DNA of 32,736 bases, taken from positions 89,444 through 122,179 of the forward strand of contig DGZP01000100.1 of assembly GCA_002398565.1 (NCBI GenBank), written 5' to 3'. Position numbers and translations under genes: made by a program. The notes beneath the pieces were generated by a model. It did not search any database and was not told the origin of the DNA. It saw only the letters and a program-made list of their open reading frames with translations. The DNA is from Proteiniphilum sp. UBA4977. GTDB lineage: Bacteria; Bacteroidota; Bacteroidia; Bacteroidales; Dysgonomonadaceae. This document shows, piece after piece, positions 23,750-31,013 of this stretch. Position 1 is the stretch's first letter; each line of letters starts with the position of its first letter.

Positions 23750-24431
23750 CCTGTTAATGGAATTTTTCCATCTTTTTTTTCCTGCCGTCTGCATGGTGTG
23801 TGGTGAAGAGTTAATACAGCCGGAGGAGTGTATCTGTCTGCGTTGTTTATACAAACTGCCCCGAACCCACAACTTCAAATATCCGGACAATGCCGCTGAA
23901 CGGCTTATGGCCGGGAGAATACCCTTCGAGCGGATCGCTTCATTTTGTGTTTATGCCAAGAAGGGAATGTTGCCACCGTTGATTCATCAACTCAAATATC
24001 ATCATCATAAGGAAGTGGGCATCCTCCTGGGAAAAATATACGGTGAAGACCTTCAGGGAAGTGATTTTCTGAAACCTGTTGATGTCATTGTCCCTGTGCC
24101 CTTGCATCCGAAGAAAGAAAAAATCCGTGGTTATAATCAAGCGGAAATAATTGCCCGTGGCTTGTCGGCGACTACTTCCCTTCCCCTGTCAGTGGGAAAC
24201 CTCATCAGGGTGGTCTATAATCCCACTCAGACAAAGCGAACCAAAACACAACGCTGGGAGAACGTGAAACATATTTTCCATGTGAAGAATCCCGGTGAAT
24301 ATGCACAAAAACATCTGCTGCTTGTAGACGACGTCATCACAACGGGTTCCACCATGGAAGCATGCGCTACAGCGCTACAAGGGTGCCAGGGAGTAAAAAT
24401 AAGCGTGGCAACACTGGGTGAAGTTTTTTAA
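23736..24431 (+). CDS. ComF family phosphoribosyltransferase-like protein
   Basis: ComF proteins combine a small zinc ribbon with a type I phosphoribosyltransferase domain; in naturally competent bacteria they help DNA uptake, but in Bacteroidota the role is not defined. The 231-aa protein has the cysteine pairs CMVC and CLRC near the N-terminus, IVPVPLHPKKEKIRGYNQ, and the PRPP loop LLLVDDVITTGSTMEACA. I chose ATG 23736 because homologues begin about 8 residues before the FFHLFFP segment; ATG 23757 or 23724 are alternatives. It overlaps the end of recX by 14 bases and is followed after 79 bases by pyrE. Confidence 0.9.
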   Translation: MRRNDLLMEFFHLFFPAVCMVCGEELIQPEECICLRCLYKLPRTHNFKYPDNAAERLMAGRIPFERIASFCVYAKKGMLPPLIHQLKYHHHKEVGILLGKIYGEDLQGSDFLKPVDVIVPVPLHPKKEKIRGYNQAEIIARGLSATTSLPLSVGNLIRVVYNPTQTKRTKTQRWENVKHIFHVKNPGEYAQKHLLLVDDVITTGSTMEACATALQGCQGVKISVATLGEVF

Positions 24432-24474
24432 ACTCTTTTTTCGTGAATTGAGATGTTATTAACTCCGAAAGCTG

Positions 24475-24482
24475 TATTTTTG
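24475..24482 (+). promoter_or_regulatory. -7 box of pyrE promoter
   Basis: TATTTTTG matches TAnnTTTG 28 bases before the pyrE ATG, so pyrE may have its own promoter as well as read-through from comF. Confidence 0.45.
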
Positions 24483-24510
24483 TGATCAATCAGCAAAAAA
24501 AAAAGATAAG

Positions 24511-25164
24511 ATGAACTCTGTACATAAATTAACTGCCGAGAAACTTCTCAAGATTAAAGCAATCAAACTCCAGCCGTCAAATCCTTTTACCTGGGCGTCG
24601 GGCTGGAAGTCGCCCATATATTGCGATAACCGTAAACTTATGTCGTATCCTGCTATTCGCAATTTTATCAAGGTGGAGTTTGCCAGGATTGTCCTCGAGA
24701 AATATCCCCAAACCGATGCAATCGCCGGCGTGGCCACAGGAGCCATCGCTCCCGGAGCGCTGGTAGCCGACCTGCTCGACTTACCTTTTGTATACATCCG
24801 TTCCACTCCGAAGGATCACGGACTGGAAAACCTTATTGAAGGAGATCTCAGGCCCGGACAAAAAGTGATCGTGATTGAAGATCTTGTTTCTACCGGAGGA
24901 AGCAGCTTGAAGGCAGTGGAAGCCATACGCAGCAACGGATCGGACGTACTCGGCATGTTGGCTGTATTCACTTATGGGTTCCCATATGCACTAAAGAGGA
25001 TGCAGGATGCAAGGGTGGAACTGACAACTCTCTGTGGCTACGATGCAATTCTGGATGAAGCTCTGCTAACTGATTATATCGATGAATCTGAGCTGAAAAC
25101 ATTGCAGGAGTGGCGCCATGATCCCGAGAACTGGGGACAGCCAGTAAAAAAAGTAAAAAAATGA
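24511..25164 (+). CDS. pyrE: Orotate phosphoribosyltransferase
   Basis: Joins orotate to PRPP to make orotidine 5'-phosphate in pyrimidine synthesis. The 217-aa protein has the PRPP-binding motif VIVIEDLVSTGGSSLKAVE, the substrate segment FTWASGWKSPIYCDNRKLMS, and the catalytic loop PKDHGLENLIEG. All expected positions are intact. Its stop codon overlaps the ATG of the following SRPBCC gene as ATGA, so both are translated together. An A-rich leader precedes its ATG. Confidence 0.96.
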   Translation: MNSVHKLTAEKLLKIKAIKLQPSNPFTWASGWKSPIYCDNRKLMSYPAIRNFIKVEFARIVLEKYPQTDAIAGVATGAIAPGALVADLLDLPFVYIRSTPKDHGLENLIEGDLRPGQKVIVIEDLVSTGGSSLKAVEAIRSNGSDVLGMLAVFTYGFPYALKRMQDARVELTTLCGYDAILDEALLTDYIDESELKTLQEWRHDPENWGQPVKKVKK

Positions 25165-25580
25165 CCGAATTTGTCAGCGATGTAAAAATAATTCCGTACA
25201 GCAATACCGAGGTATTTCGTGTCCTTTCTGATCTGAGCAAGCTGGAGTCTCTTAAAAGCAGGATTCCCAATGATACGCTTCGTGACTTCACGTTCGATGC
25301 CGATAGAGTTTCTTTTAAGGTAGATCCAATAGGAAAGGTCTCCTTTCTCGTGGAGGAAAGGGAACCGGATAAACTGATAAAATTCAAATCGGAGAAATTG
25401 CCTTTCGATATTTTTATCTGGATTCAACTGGTGTCAAAAGCGGAAAATGATACCCGGTTGCGTCTTACGCTGCGTGCCGATCTAAACCCTTTTATCAGGG
25501 GAATGGCAGAAAAACCGATACGCGAGGTCGTGGATAAAATCTCTGAAGCGCTGGCCCACTTACCATACGACCGTATGTAA
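25161..25580 (+). CDS. SRPBCC (START-like) protein
   Basis: A 139-aa cytosolic protein with the helix-grip pattern of the SRPBCC superfamily: an early helix (SNTEVFRVLSDLSKLESLKSR, approximate), a series of beta strands (RVSFKVDPIGKVSFLVEERE; LIKFKSEKLPFDIFIWIQLV; TRLRLTLRADLN) and a long C-terminal helix (MAEKPIREVVDKISEALAHL). Members bind hydrophobic ligands, but no specific ligand is implied. It overlaps pyrE by 4 bases and is followed by a hairpin terminator, so it ends the prmC to pyrE transcript. I recall this gene next to pyrE in other Bacteroidales. Confidence 0.83.
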   Translation: MTEFVSDVKIIPYSNTEVFRVLSDLSKLESLKSRIPNDTLRDFTFDADRVSFKVDPIGKVSFLVEEREPDKLIKFKSEKLPFDIFIWIQLVSKAENDTRLRLTLRADLNPFIRGMAEKPIREVVDKISEALAHLPYDRM

Positions 25581-25624
25581 GATATGCCGGCCTTGCCGGA
25601 TCCAAGCCGTATGAATAAATGAAT

Positions 25625-25663
25625 AACCGGATGATCTCTTCACAGGGACCATCCGGTTTTTGG
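25625..25663 (+). terminator. Hairpin terminator after the pyrE operon
   Basis: AACCGGATG at 25625-25633 pairs with CATCCGGTT at 25650-25658 and a short T run follows. It separates the plus-strand operon from the convergent NigD-like gene. Confidence 0.7.
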
Positions 25664-25716
25664 AAAATCAAAAAGTCATATAAGAAATAGAACTAATTAC
25701 ATTGTGGTTGCTTCAT

Positions 25717-26451
25717 TTAATAGTATTCACTCGATGAGATAACAGGTATTGGCATCTCTGTTACAGCTTGCTGTATTACCTGGTTGTACCTGTAAACCAC
25801 ATCGTAAGTTATTACTCTTGTTTTTTCCTTCACGCGGACTGACAGCTTTACGGAGTCTGAGTTTTCGTCCCGCAACGGTTTCAGGTCGAAGCAAACAAAA
25901 CCTTCATAAAACTTGTCACGTTGACTGTTGTAGGAGTTGTGGCGAAACTCCAGATCAATAACATCGGACAATGATTCGGACGGCAGTTCCTTCTTCACTA
26001 AATTTATTGCATGCGGTTTAACCCCGCCATAGTTGAACATGAATGAGACATTCAGGTAATCTCCGCCTATCCATACGGCATTGGCTTTTACCGGATCATT
26101 GCCGATACTGTCTGCATTTTGGGCATTCAGTTCAATGATCTGCTTCGTGAGAATATTCCAGATATCATTTATTTTGATGTAACGGTCATATCCGTTTTGA
26201 GCTCCCGAAAGAATGGTGTAGTTGAGAAATACGCGCTGATTGTATGAAGGGTGGTATGTCATGGCAGTGGCAGCAGGCCATAGCCTTTCGCCATTGTCAA
26301 GTAAAAGTGAGTATGCATTTTCTCCACCGGGGACTATGGTTGCTATGTTAATGCGAAACTCCCCCAAAGAACTGGAGTTCTCGTCGCATGATAACAGGAA
26401 TAAGAAGATTCCGATTGATAAAATACTGATTGTAAAAAAGATTTTTCTCAT
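25717..26451 (-). CDS. NigD-like lipoprotein
   Basis: A 244-aa lipoprotein with lipobox FLFLLSC (lipidated Cys near residue 22) followed by DENSSS. The remainder is beta-rich and has the features of the NigD-like family: an N-terminal OB-type region (IATIVPGGENAYSLLLDNGE, approximate) and a C-terminal beta-sandwich (NVSFMFNYGGVKPHAINLVK, DVIDLEFRHNSYNSQRDKF). The family was named from a bacteriocin locus of Prevotella nigrescens, but copies are widespread in Bacteroidales without such genes and the function is unknown. It appears alone, downstream of the ygiQ-like gene and convergent with the pyrE run. Confidence 0.83.
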   Translation of the reverse strand: MRKIFFTISILSIGIFLFLLSCDENSSSLGEFRINIATIVPGGENAYSLLLDNGERLWPAATAMTYHPSYNQRVFLNYTILSGAQNGYDRYIKINDIWNILTKQIIELNAQNADSIGNDPVKANAVWIGGDYLNVSFMFNYGGVKPHAINLVKKELPSESLSDVIDLEFRHNSYNSQRDKFYEGFVCFDLKPLRDENSDSVKLSVRVKEKTRVITYDVVYRYNQVIQQAVTEMPIPVISSSEYY

Positions 26452-26504
26452 ACAATTTGCTTCTTATACCCGTTAGATGCAAAAAATTAAAAAACGCTGC
26501 ATGA

Positions 26505-26528
26505 AAAAAAGACAATCCTCTTTTTTTA
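26505..26528 (-). terminator. AT-rich hairpin downstream of the YgiQ-type gene
   Basis: AAAAAAAGA and TCTTTTTTT form a perfect 9-bp stem around a 6-base loop, about 40 bases after the YgiQ stop; on the minus strand it ends in seven T's. Only one G-C pair holds the stem, so it is weak. Confidence 0.35.
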
Positions 26529-26566
26529 ACAATGGTTAACGAAAATATGATGTCTGCACGGATAAT

Positions 26567-28402
26567 TTATCCCTTCGGATACAGTCTGTAAATGAGATCC
26601 GGTCTTTTCATCCGTTTGAGTGCGCGGAGTATGGAATGTTTGTTTTGCGGATCATGCCAGAAGAAAAAAAGACGTTGTCCGTTTTTCTGCTCTTTCGTTC
26701 TGGCCGTATATACAGGTTGCAGGGTGTAGGGATGGTATCCGGTGTAATAGATTTCAGTGGCCAGCGTCATGGGTGACGGAGTAAAGTCCTGTACCTGTTC
26801 CAGCTTAAAGTTGAGGTTTTTGGTGATGGCTGCCAGTTCGGCCATCTCTTCTTCGGTGCAGCCCGGATGTGACGAAATGAAGTAAGGTATAAGCTGCTGG
26901 TTGAGTGCCTCTCTTTCATTCAATTCATCAAAAATTCGTTTGAACTGTGAGAACAACTCAAATGAGGGTTTTCGCATTGTCTGCAACGTCTTTTCGGAAG
27001 TATGTTCGGGGGCCACTTTAAGTCGCCCCGATACATGTAGTGTAATGAGCTCGCGAAGATAACTGTGTGCGGAATCATTGGCTTTTTCGTCGTTACTCCT
27101 GTACAGGAGCAAGTCATACCGGATACCGCTGCCAATAAACGATTTCTTCACGCCTGGCAGTGCGTCCACCGCGTGATAGATCTCCAGCAATGGGGTATGA
27201 TCGGTATTCAGATTGAAACATACCTTCGGGAAAATGCAGGAAGGTTTCTTGCATTTTTCGCATATTGTTAGATCTTTTCCCTGCATCCTGTACATGTTTG
27301 CCGAGGGACCTCCAAGGTCACTGATATATCCTTTGAAGCCGGGCATGCGGATGATCTTTTCCACCTCCGCCAGGATGGATGCTTTTGAACGGGAAGCAAT
27401 GAATTTTCCCTGATGTGCCGAGATGGTGCAGAAGGAACAGCCACCGAAGCAACCCCGGTGGAGATTTACCGAAAATTTGATCATCTCATAGGCAGGGATT
27501 GTTTTTCCTCTGTATTTGGGATGAGGCAGACGGGTATAGGGCAGATCGAAAGTGGCATCGATCTCGGCTTCTTTCATTGGAGGGTAGGGAGGATTGACCA
27601 CCAGTATCCTGTTGTCTACCTCCTGCAGGATGCGTGCGGCGCTGAGACGGTTGGACTGTTCCTCTACCACGCGAAAGTTTTTGGCCTGTTTGAGTTTGTC
27701 ACTTCGACAGGCATCGTGCGAAAAGAGTGTCACTTCTTCGCCGAATGGATTGGGTGTCACTTCTTCCTTTGTACAAAGAAAAGCTGTTTGCGGGATGTCC
27801 CGTATTTCTCTGAATTTTTTCCCGCTGCGAAGACTTTGTACCAGTTGTTTCAGCGGCAGCTCCCCCATGCCGTAGATCAACAGGTCGGCGCCCGTATCAG
27901 CAAGAATGGTCTTGTGCAGGGTATCGTCCCAGTAATCATAATGGGTGACCCTCCTCAGCGATGCTTCTACTCCTCCGAGCAACAGTGGTACATCGGGATA
28001 GAGTTTCTTAAGAATGCGTGAGTAGACTGTCACTGCTCTGTCGGGTCGCATATCTGATCTGCCGTCGGGAGTATATGCATCATTTGAACGCAGGCGCTTG
28101 CCGGCAGTGTAATGGTTGATCATGGAATCCATCACGCCGGCGGTAACTGCAAAGAAATAGCGCGGAATCCCCATCTTTTTAAAGTCCCGCAGATCATCCC
28201 GCCAGTTGGGTTGCGGCACGATGGCCACTCTGAGACCTTCACTTTCGAGGAGTCTCCCAATGACGGCGGTGCCAAACGATGGATGATCCACATAAGCATC
28301 ACCCGAGAACAAGACCACATCCATCTCATCCCATCCCCGAAGTTCCGTTTCCTTCTTCGTGGTAGGGAGCCAGTCCGTGAGTTGAAGTGATCTTTCTTCC
28401 AT
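26567..28402 (-). CDS. YgiQ family radical SAM protein
   Basis: A 611-aa radical SAM protein of the YgiQ/UPF0313 family, whose reaction is unknown. The N-terminal part resembles a B12-binding-like fold (DVVLFSGDAYVDHPSFGTAV; GLRVAIVPQPNWRDDLRDF), and the central radical SAM domain has the cluster motif C318-x3-C322-x2-C325 (CFGGCSFC) followed by HQGKFIASRSK. A second cysteine-rich stretch (CEKCKKPSCIFPKVC) may bind another metal or cluster. The C-terminal region (FTPSPMTLATEIYYTGYHP) is family-typical. Its ATG shares one base with the stop of the SulP gene (TGATG), so they are translationally coupled, a pairing with no obvious biochemical reason. Confidence 0.92.
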   Translation of the reverse strand: MEERSLQLTDWLPTTKKETELRGWDEMDVVLFSGDAYVDHPSFGTAVIGRLLESEGLRVAIVPQPNWRDDLRDFKKMGIPRYFFAVTAGVMDSMINHYTAGKRLRSNDAYTPDGRSDMRPDRAVTVYSRILKKLYPDVPLLLGGVEASLRRVTHYDYWDDTLHKTILADTGADLLIYGMGELPLKQLVQSLRSGKKFREIRDIPQTAFLCTKEEVTPNPFGEEVTLFSHDACRSDKLKQAKNFRVVEEQSNRLSAARILQEVDNRILVVNPPYPPMKEAEIDATFDLPYTRLPHPKYRGKTIPAYEMIKFSVNLHRGCFGGCSFCTISAHQGKFIASRSKASILAEVEKIIRMPGFKGYISDLGGPSANMYRMQGKDLTICEKCKKPSCIFPKVCFNLNTDHTPLLEIYHAVDALPGVKKSFIGSGIRYDLLLYRSNDEKANDSAHSYLRELITLHVSGRLKVAPEHTSEKTLQTMRKPSFELFSQFKRIFDELNEREALNQQLIPYFISSHPGCTEEEMAELAAITKNLNFKLEQVQDFTPSPMTLATEIYYTGYHPYTLQPVYTARTKEQKNGQRLFFFWHDPQNKHSILRALKRMKRPDLIYRLYPKG

Positions 28403-30126
28403 CAGTGATGTTTGTGTTTGTGCTCTTTTGCCAGTCCGGCATCTATCTCACGGGCTCTTTCAACGGCCAGGTGGATGTGCGAGCATATATTTTCCTCACC
28501 TACAATCCTGGGGATATCAGATTGGTATAAACTCTCGCGTATATTCTCTTTTACACCGGAGAGAATGACATGGATTTTCTCTTTCTTGGAGTTGCGGCAC
28601 AAGGTTTCCAGGTTGTTTAACCCCGTGGAGTCAATAAACGGGACTTTACGCATTCTGATAATCCGAATGTTAGGGTGGTCTCCTATCTCTCGCATCTTCT
28701 CGTCGAATTTGTTGGCCACACCAAAAAAGAAAGGTCCGTCAATCTCGTAAACTTCCACTCCGTCTGGAAGATAAAGTACCTCTTCCTTCATATTCCCCGA
28801 GTGGGATTCCATCTCCTTCGAGATATCGATGCTGCCGGTGGTATGAGATATTTGCGTGCTTTCATTCATCCTTTTCAGAAAAGCGAAAACAGCCAGCAGC
28901 AATCCTACGGCGATGGCGACAGTAAGATCGAATATCACCGTAAGAAAGAAGGTTGTCAGCAGGATGGCGCGCGTGGCTTTCGCTTGTTTGTTGAGTGATA
29001 AAAAGGTGCGCCATTCGCTCATATTATAAGCTACAACCACCAATACGCCGGCAAGGCAGGCCATGGGAATATGTTTTGTGAGATCTCCGAGAAACAGCAC
29101 GATGAGTAACAGGACAATGGCATGGATGATACCGGCAACAGGGGTACGGCCACCGTTGTTGATGTTGGTCATGGTGCGCGCGATGGCACCGGTGGCAGGA
29201 ATGCCGCCAAAGAAGGGTACAACGATATTCGCGACTCCCTGTGCCACAAGTTCCATGTTTGAATTATGCTTTTTACCGGTCACCCCGTCGGCCACCGTGG
29301 TAGACAGCAACGACTCTATGGCGCCGAGCATGGCGATGGTGAAAGCGGCCGGGAACAACAGGCGTACACTGTCGAGATTCAATGATATGGTCTGCACTGT
29401 GGGGAGCTGGCTATTAATGGTAAAGCGGTCACCAATGGTTTCAATTCCCTCTATATGGCCGTATGTTTTCATCAGATAGGCGACAATTGTCATGATGATG
29501 ATTGCCACGAGTGATCCGGGAATCTTTTTATAAATTTTCGGTGTAAGAATGATGATGGCCACACTTGTCACGCCAATCAGGACAGCCCACAAGTTCACGG
29601 TAGAAAAATACTGGAAGTAGACCGCCCATTTTTCCACAAAACCGGAAGGTAGTTTGGGTAAGCTCAGCCCGAAAAAATCTTTCATCTGCGTGGAGAAAAT
29701 GGTCAGCGCAATACCGCTGGTGAAACCCACGACAATGGGGTAGGGTATAAAACGGATGACAGCACCCAGCTTTAAAAAGCCCATCATTACCAGCATGATG
29801 CCAGCTATGACCGTGGCCATGGCCAATCCCTGTACTCCGTATTGTTCCACAATCCCATATACGATCACAATGAAGGCGCCTGTAGGGCCGCCAATCTGCA
29901 CGGTGCTGCCACCCAGGAGTGAGATGATGAACCCGGCGATAATAGCAGTGTAGATACCTTTTTCGGGTGTTACGCCCGAGGCAATTCCGAAAGCGATGGC
30001 TAGTGGCAATGCCACGACTCCCACGATCAGTCCGGCCATAAGATCGGCCGCAAACTTTTCCTTGTTGTAGTTTTTTAAAGATTGAACGAGCGTGGGTTGA
30101 AAGTCCTGAAGAAAATTTATTTGCAT
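28402..30126 (-). CDS. SulP family anion transporter with STAS domain
   Basis: A 574-aa inner-membrane transporter from ATG 30126 (MQINFLQDFQPTLVQSLKNY); a longer upstream frame has no support. It has SulP-type signatures (LMAGLIVGVVALPLAIAFGI; FVVKKNS-like signature replaced here by IQIGGPTGAFIV, approximate), about 12 membrane helices to residue 410, and a cytosolic STAS domain at about 450-555 with the VPFIDSTGLNNLE motif around the usual regulatory Ser/Thr. The tail is His-rich (EHKHKHH). SulP proteins move sulfate, bicarbonate or other anions; the substrate cannot be read here and no carbonic anhydrase or sulfate genes adjoin. It lies 37 bases after the DUF4294 gene. Confidence 0.92.
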   Translation of the reverse strand: MQINFLQDFQPTLVQSLKNYNKEKFAADLMAGLIVGVVALPLAIAFGIASGVTPEKGIYTAIIAGFIISLLGGSTVQIGGPTGAFIVIVYGIVEQYGVQGLAMATVIAGIMLVMMGFLKLGAVIRFIPYPIVVGFTSGIALTIFSTQMKDFFGLSLPKLPSGFVEKWAVYFQYFSTVNLWAVLIGVTSVAIIILTPKIYKKIPGSLVAIIIMTIVAYLMKTYGHIEGIETIGDRFTINSQLPTVQTISLNLDSVRLLFPAAFTIAMLGAIESLLSTTVADGVTGKKHNSNMELVAQGVANIVVPFFGGIPATGAIARTMTNINNGGRTPVAGIIHAIVLLLIVLFLGDLTKHIPMACLAGVLVVVAYNMSEWRTFLSLNKQAKATRAILLTTFFLTVIFDLTVAIAVGLLLAVFAFLKRMNESTQISHTTGSIDISKEMESHSGNMKEEVLYLPDGVEVYEIDGPFFFGVANKFDEKMREIGDHPNIRIIRMRKVPFIDSTGLNNLETLCRNSKKEKIHVILSGVKENIRESLYQSDIPRIVGEENICSHIHLAVERAREIDAGLAKEHKHKHH

Positions 30127-30163
30127 ACGTCTGAGAAAAAACGGTGCAAAGGTAGCAAAAAAA

Positions 30164-30808
30164 TCAGACAATACCTTGTTCCACGAGAACACATACTCTT
30201 TCGGTCACACGATCTTCACCATAGGGATTGTATCTTGTTTTCAGGCTGTTTCCGAATAATCCGGCAAACACATTGTAAGTCCAGGCTTTAAAACTGCCCA
30301 TAAATGCATCGATGATATGATAAGAAGAGGAGTTGGTTTCACGGTCTACCAGTTTCATAAGCAATTGTCCTTGTGAACGGGTTAGCTTTTTCATTTTGGG
30401 CGTGTAGGTATCCATCAGGTATTTCTCCATCTTATTCAGATGTTTTTGCCGTGCATTGTCATCGGGAAGCGTTTCCATGTACTCATAGGTTTCGGTGATG
30501 ATTTCGGCAATTTCCTTGGCATAGGGTAGCGTCTTCTTTACATCGCGGATCAGCTTGTAATAAGCCATCTGATCTTTGGTACTGCGAAAGGTAAGGGGTG
30601 AATACTTGATGAAGTCAGTGAGCCACATACAGGCAACGGTGTCGCCCTCCAGAATTACGGCCGGATATATATTCGGCATTAAGAAAATGGTGGAGACTGG
30701 TCCGTTGTTTCCGGGGGCCACGTTGGCAGCGTAATAACCTTGTGCTTTCACCGCAGGAGATGAAAGCGCCATACAAAGCACCGCAAATATGTGGATAAGT
30801 CTTTCCAT
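30164..30808 (-). CDS. DUF4294 secreted protein
   Basis: A 214-aa protein with a signal peptide (LIHIFAVLCMALSSPAVKA, cleavage near AQ), then the DUF4294 core: AVILEGDTVACMWLTDF, a helical region (DVKKTLPYAKEIAEIITETYEYMETL) and the end segment (RSQGQLLMKLVDRETNSSSYHII). The function is unknown; the family is common in Bacteroidota as a periplasmic or exported protein. It starts the minus-strand run DUF4294, SulP, YgiQ with a TATCTTTG box just before its ATG and is divergent from the acyl-CoA ligase gene. Confidence 0.82.
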   Translation of the reverse strand: MERLIHIFAVLCMALSSPAVKAQGYYAANVAPGNNGPVSTIFLMPNIYPAVILEGDTVACMWLTDFIKYSPLTFRSTKDQMAYYKLIRDVKKTLPYAKEIAEIITETYEYMETLPDDNARQKHLNKMEKYLMDTYTPKMKKLTRSQGQLLMKLVDRETNSSSYHIIDAFMGSFKAWTYNVFAGLFGNSLKTRYNPYGEDRVTERVCVLVEQGIV

Positions 30809-30815
30809 AACAACA

Positions 30816-30823
30816 CAAAGATA
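30816..30823 (-). promoter_or_regulatory. -7 box of the DUF4294 gene
   Basis: On the minus strand this reads TATCTTTG, a perfect TAnnTTTG match, but only 7 bases lie between it and the ATG at 30808, so the transcript would have a very short leader or be leaderless. Confidence 0.4.
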
Positions 30824-30959
30824 AAATCAATGTTTTATTTTACCATGAAATGACACGTTAAGTGTAGTTAATTAACCCACGCGTTTATAGAAAGTTAACC
30901 GAAAATAAATCGTTAAAAACCGCACCAAAAGCGTTCAAAAGTACAAAAAAAAAATAGAT

Positions 30960-30994
30960 TTTGCTAAAAATTTCAGGAAGAAAGTGTACATTTG
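30960..30994 (+). promoter_or_regulatory. Promoter of the acyl-CoA ligase gene
   Basis: TTTG at 30960-30963 and TACATTTG at 30987-30994 fit the Bacteroidota -33 and -7 elements, though the 23-base spacing is longer than usual. The start codon is 19 bases after the -7 box. The rest of 30809-31013 is AT-rich with no gene seen. Confidence 0.5.
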
Positions 30995-31013
30995 AGTAAA
31001 TAACAGGAATTTT

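Noticed and set aside
25717..26451. NigD-like gene as part of a bacteriocin locus
   Set aside because: No bacteriocin, transporter or immunity partner adjoins it; NigD-like lipoproteins are widespread orphans in Bacteroidales.
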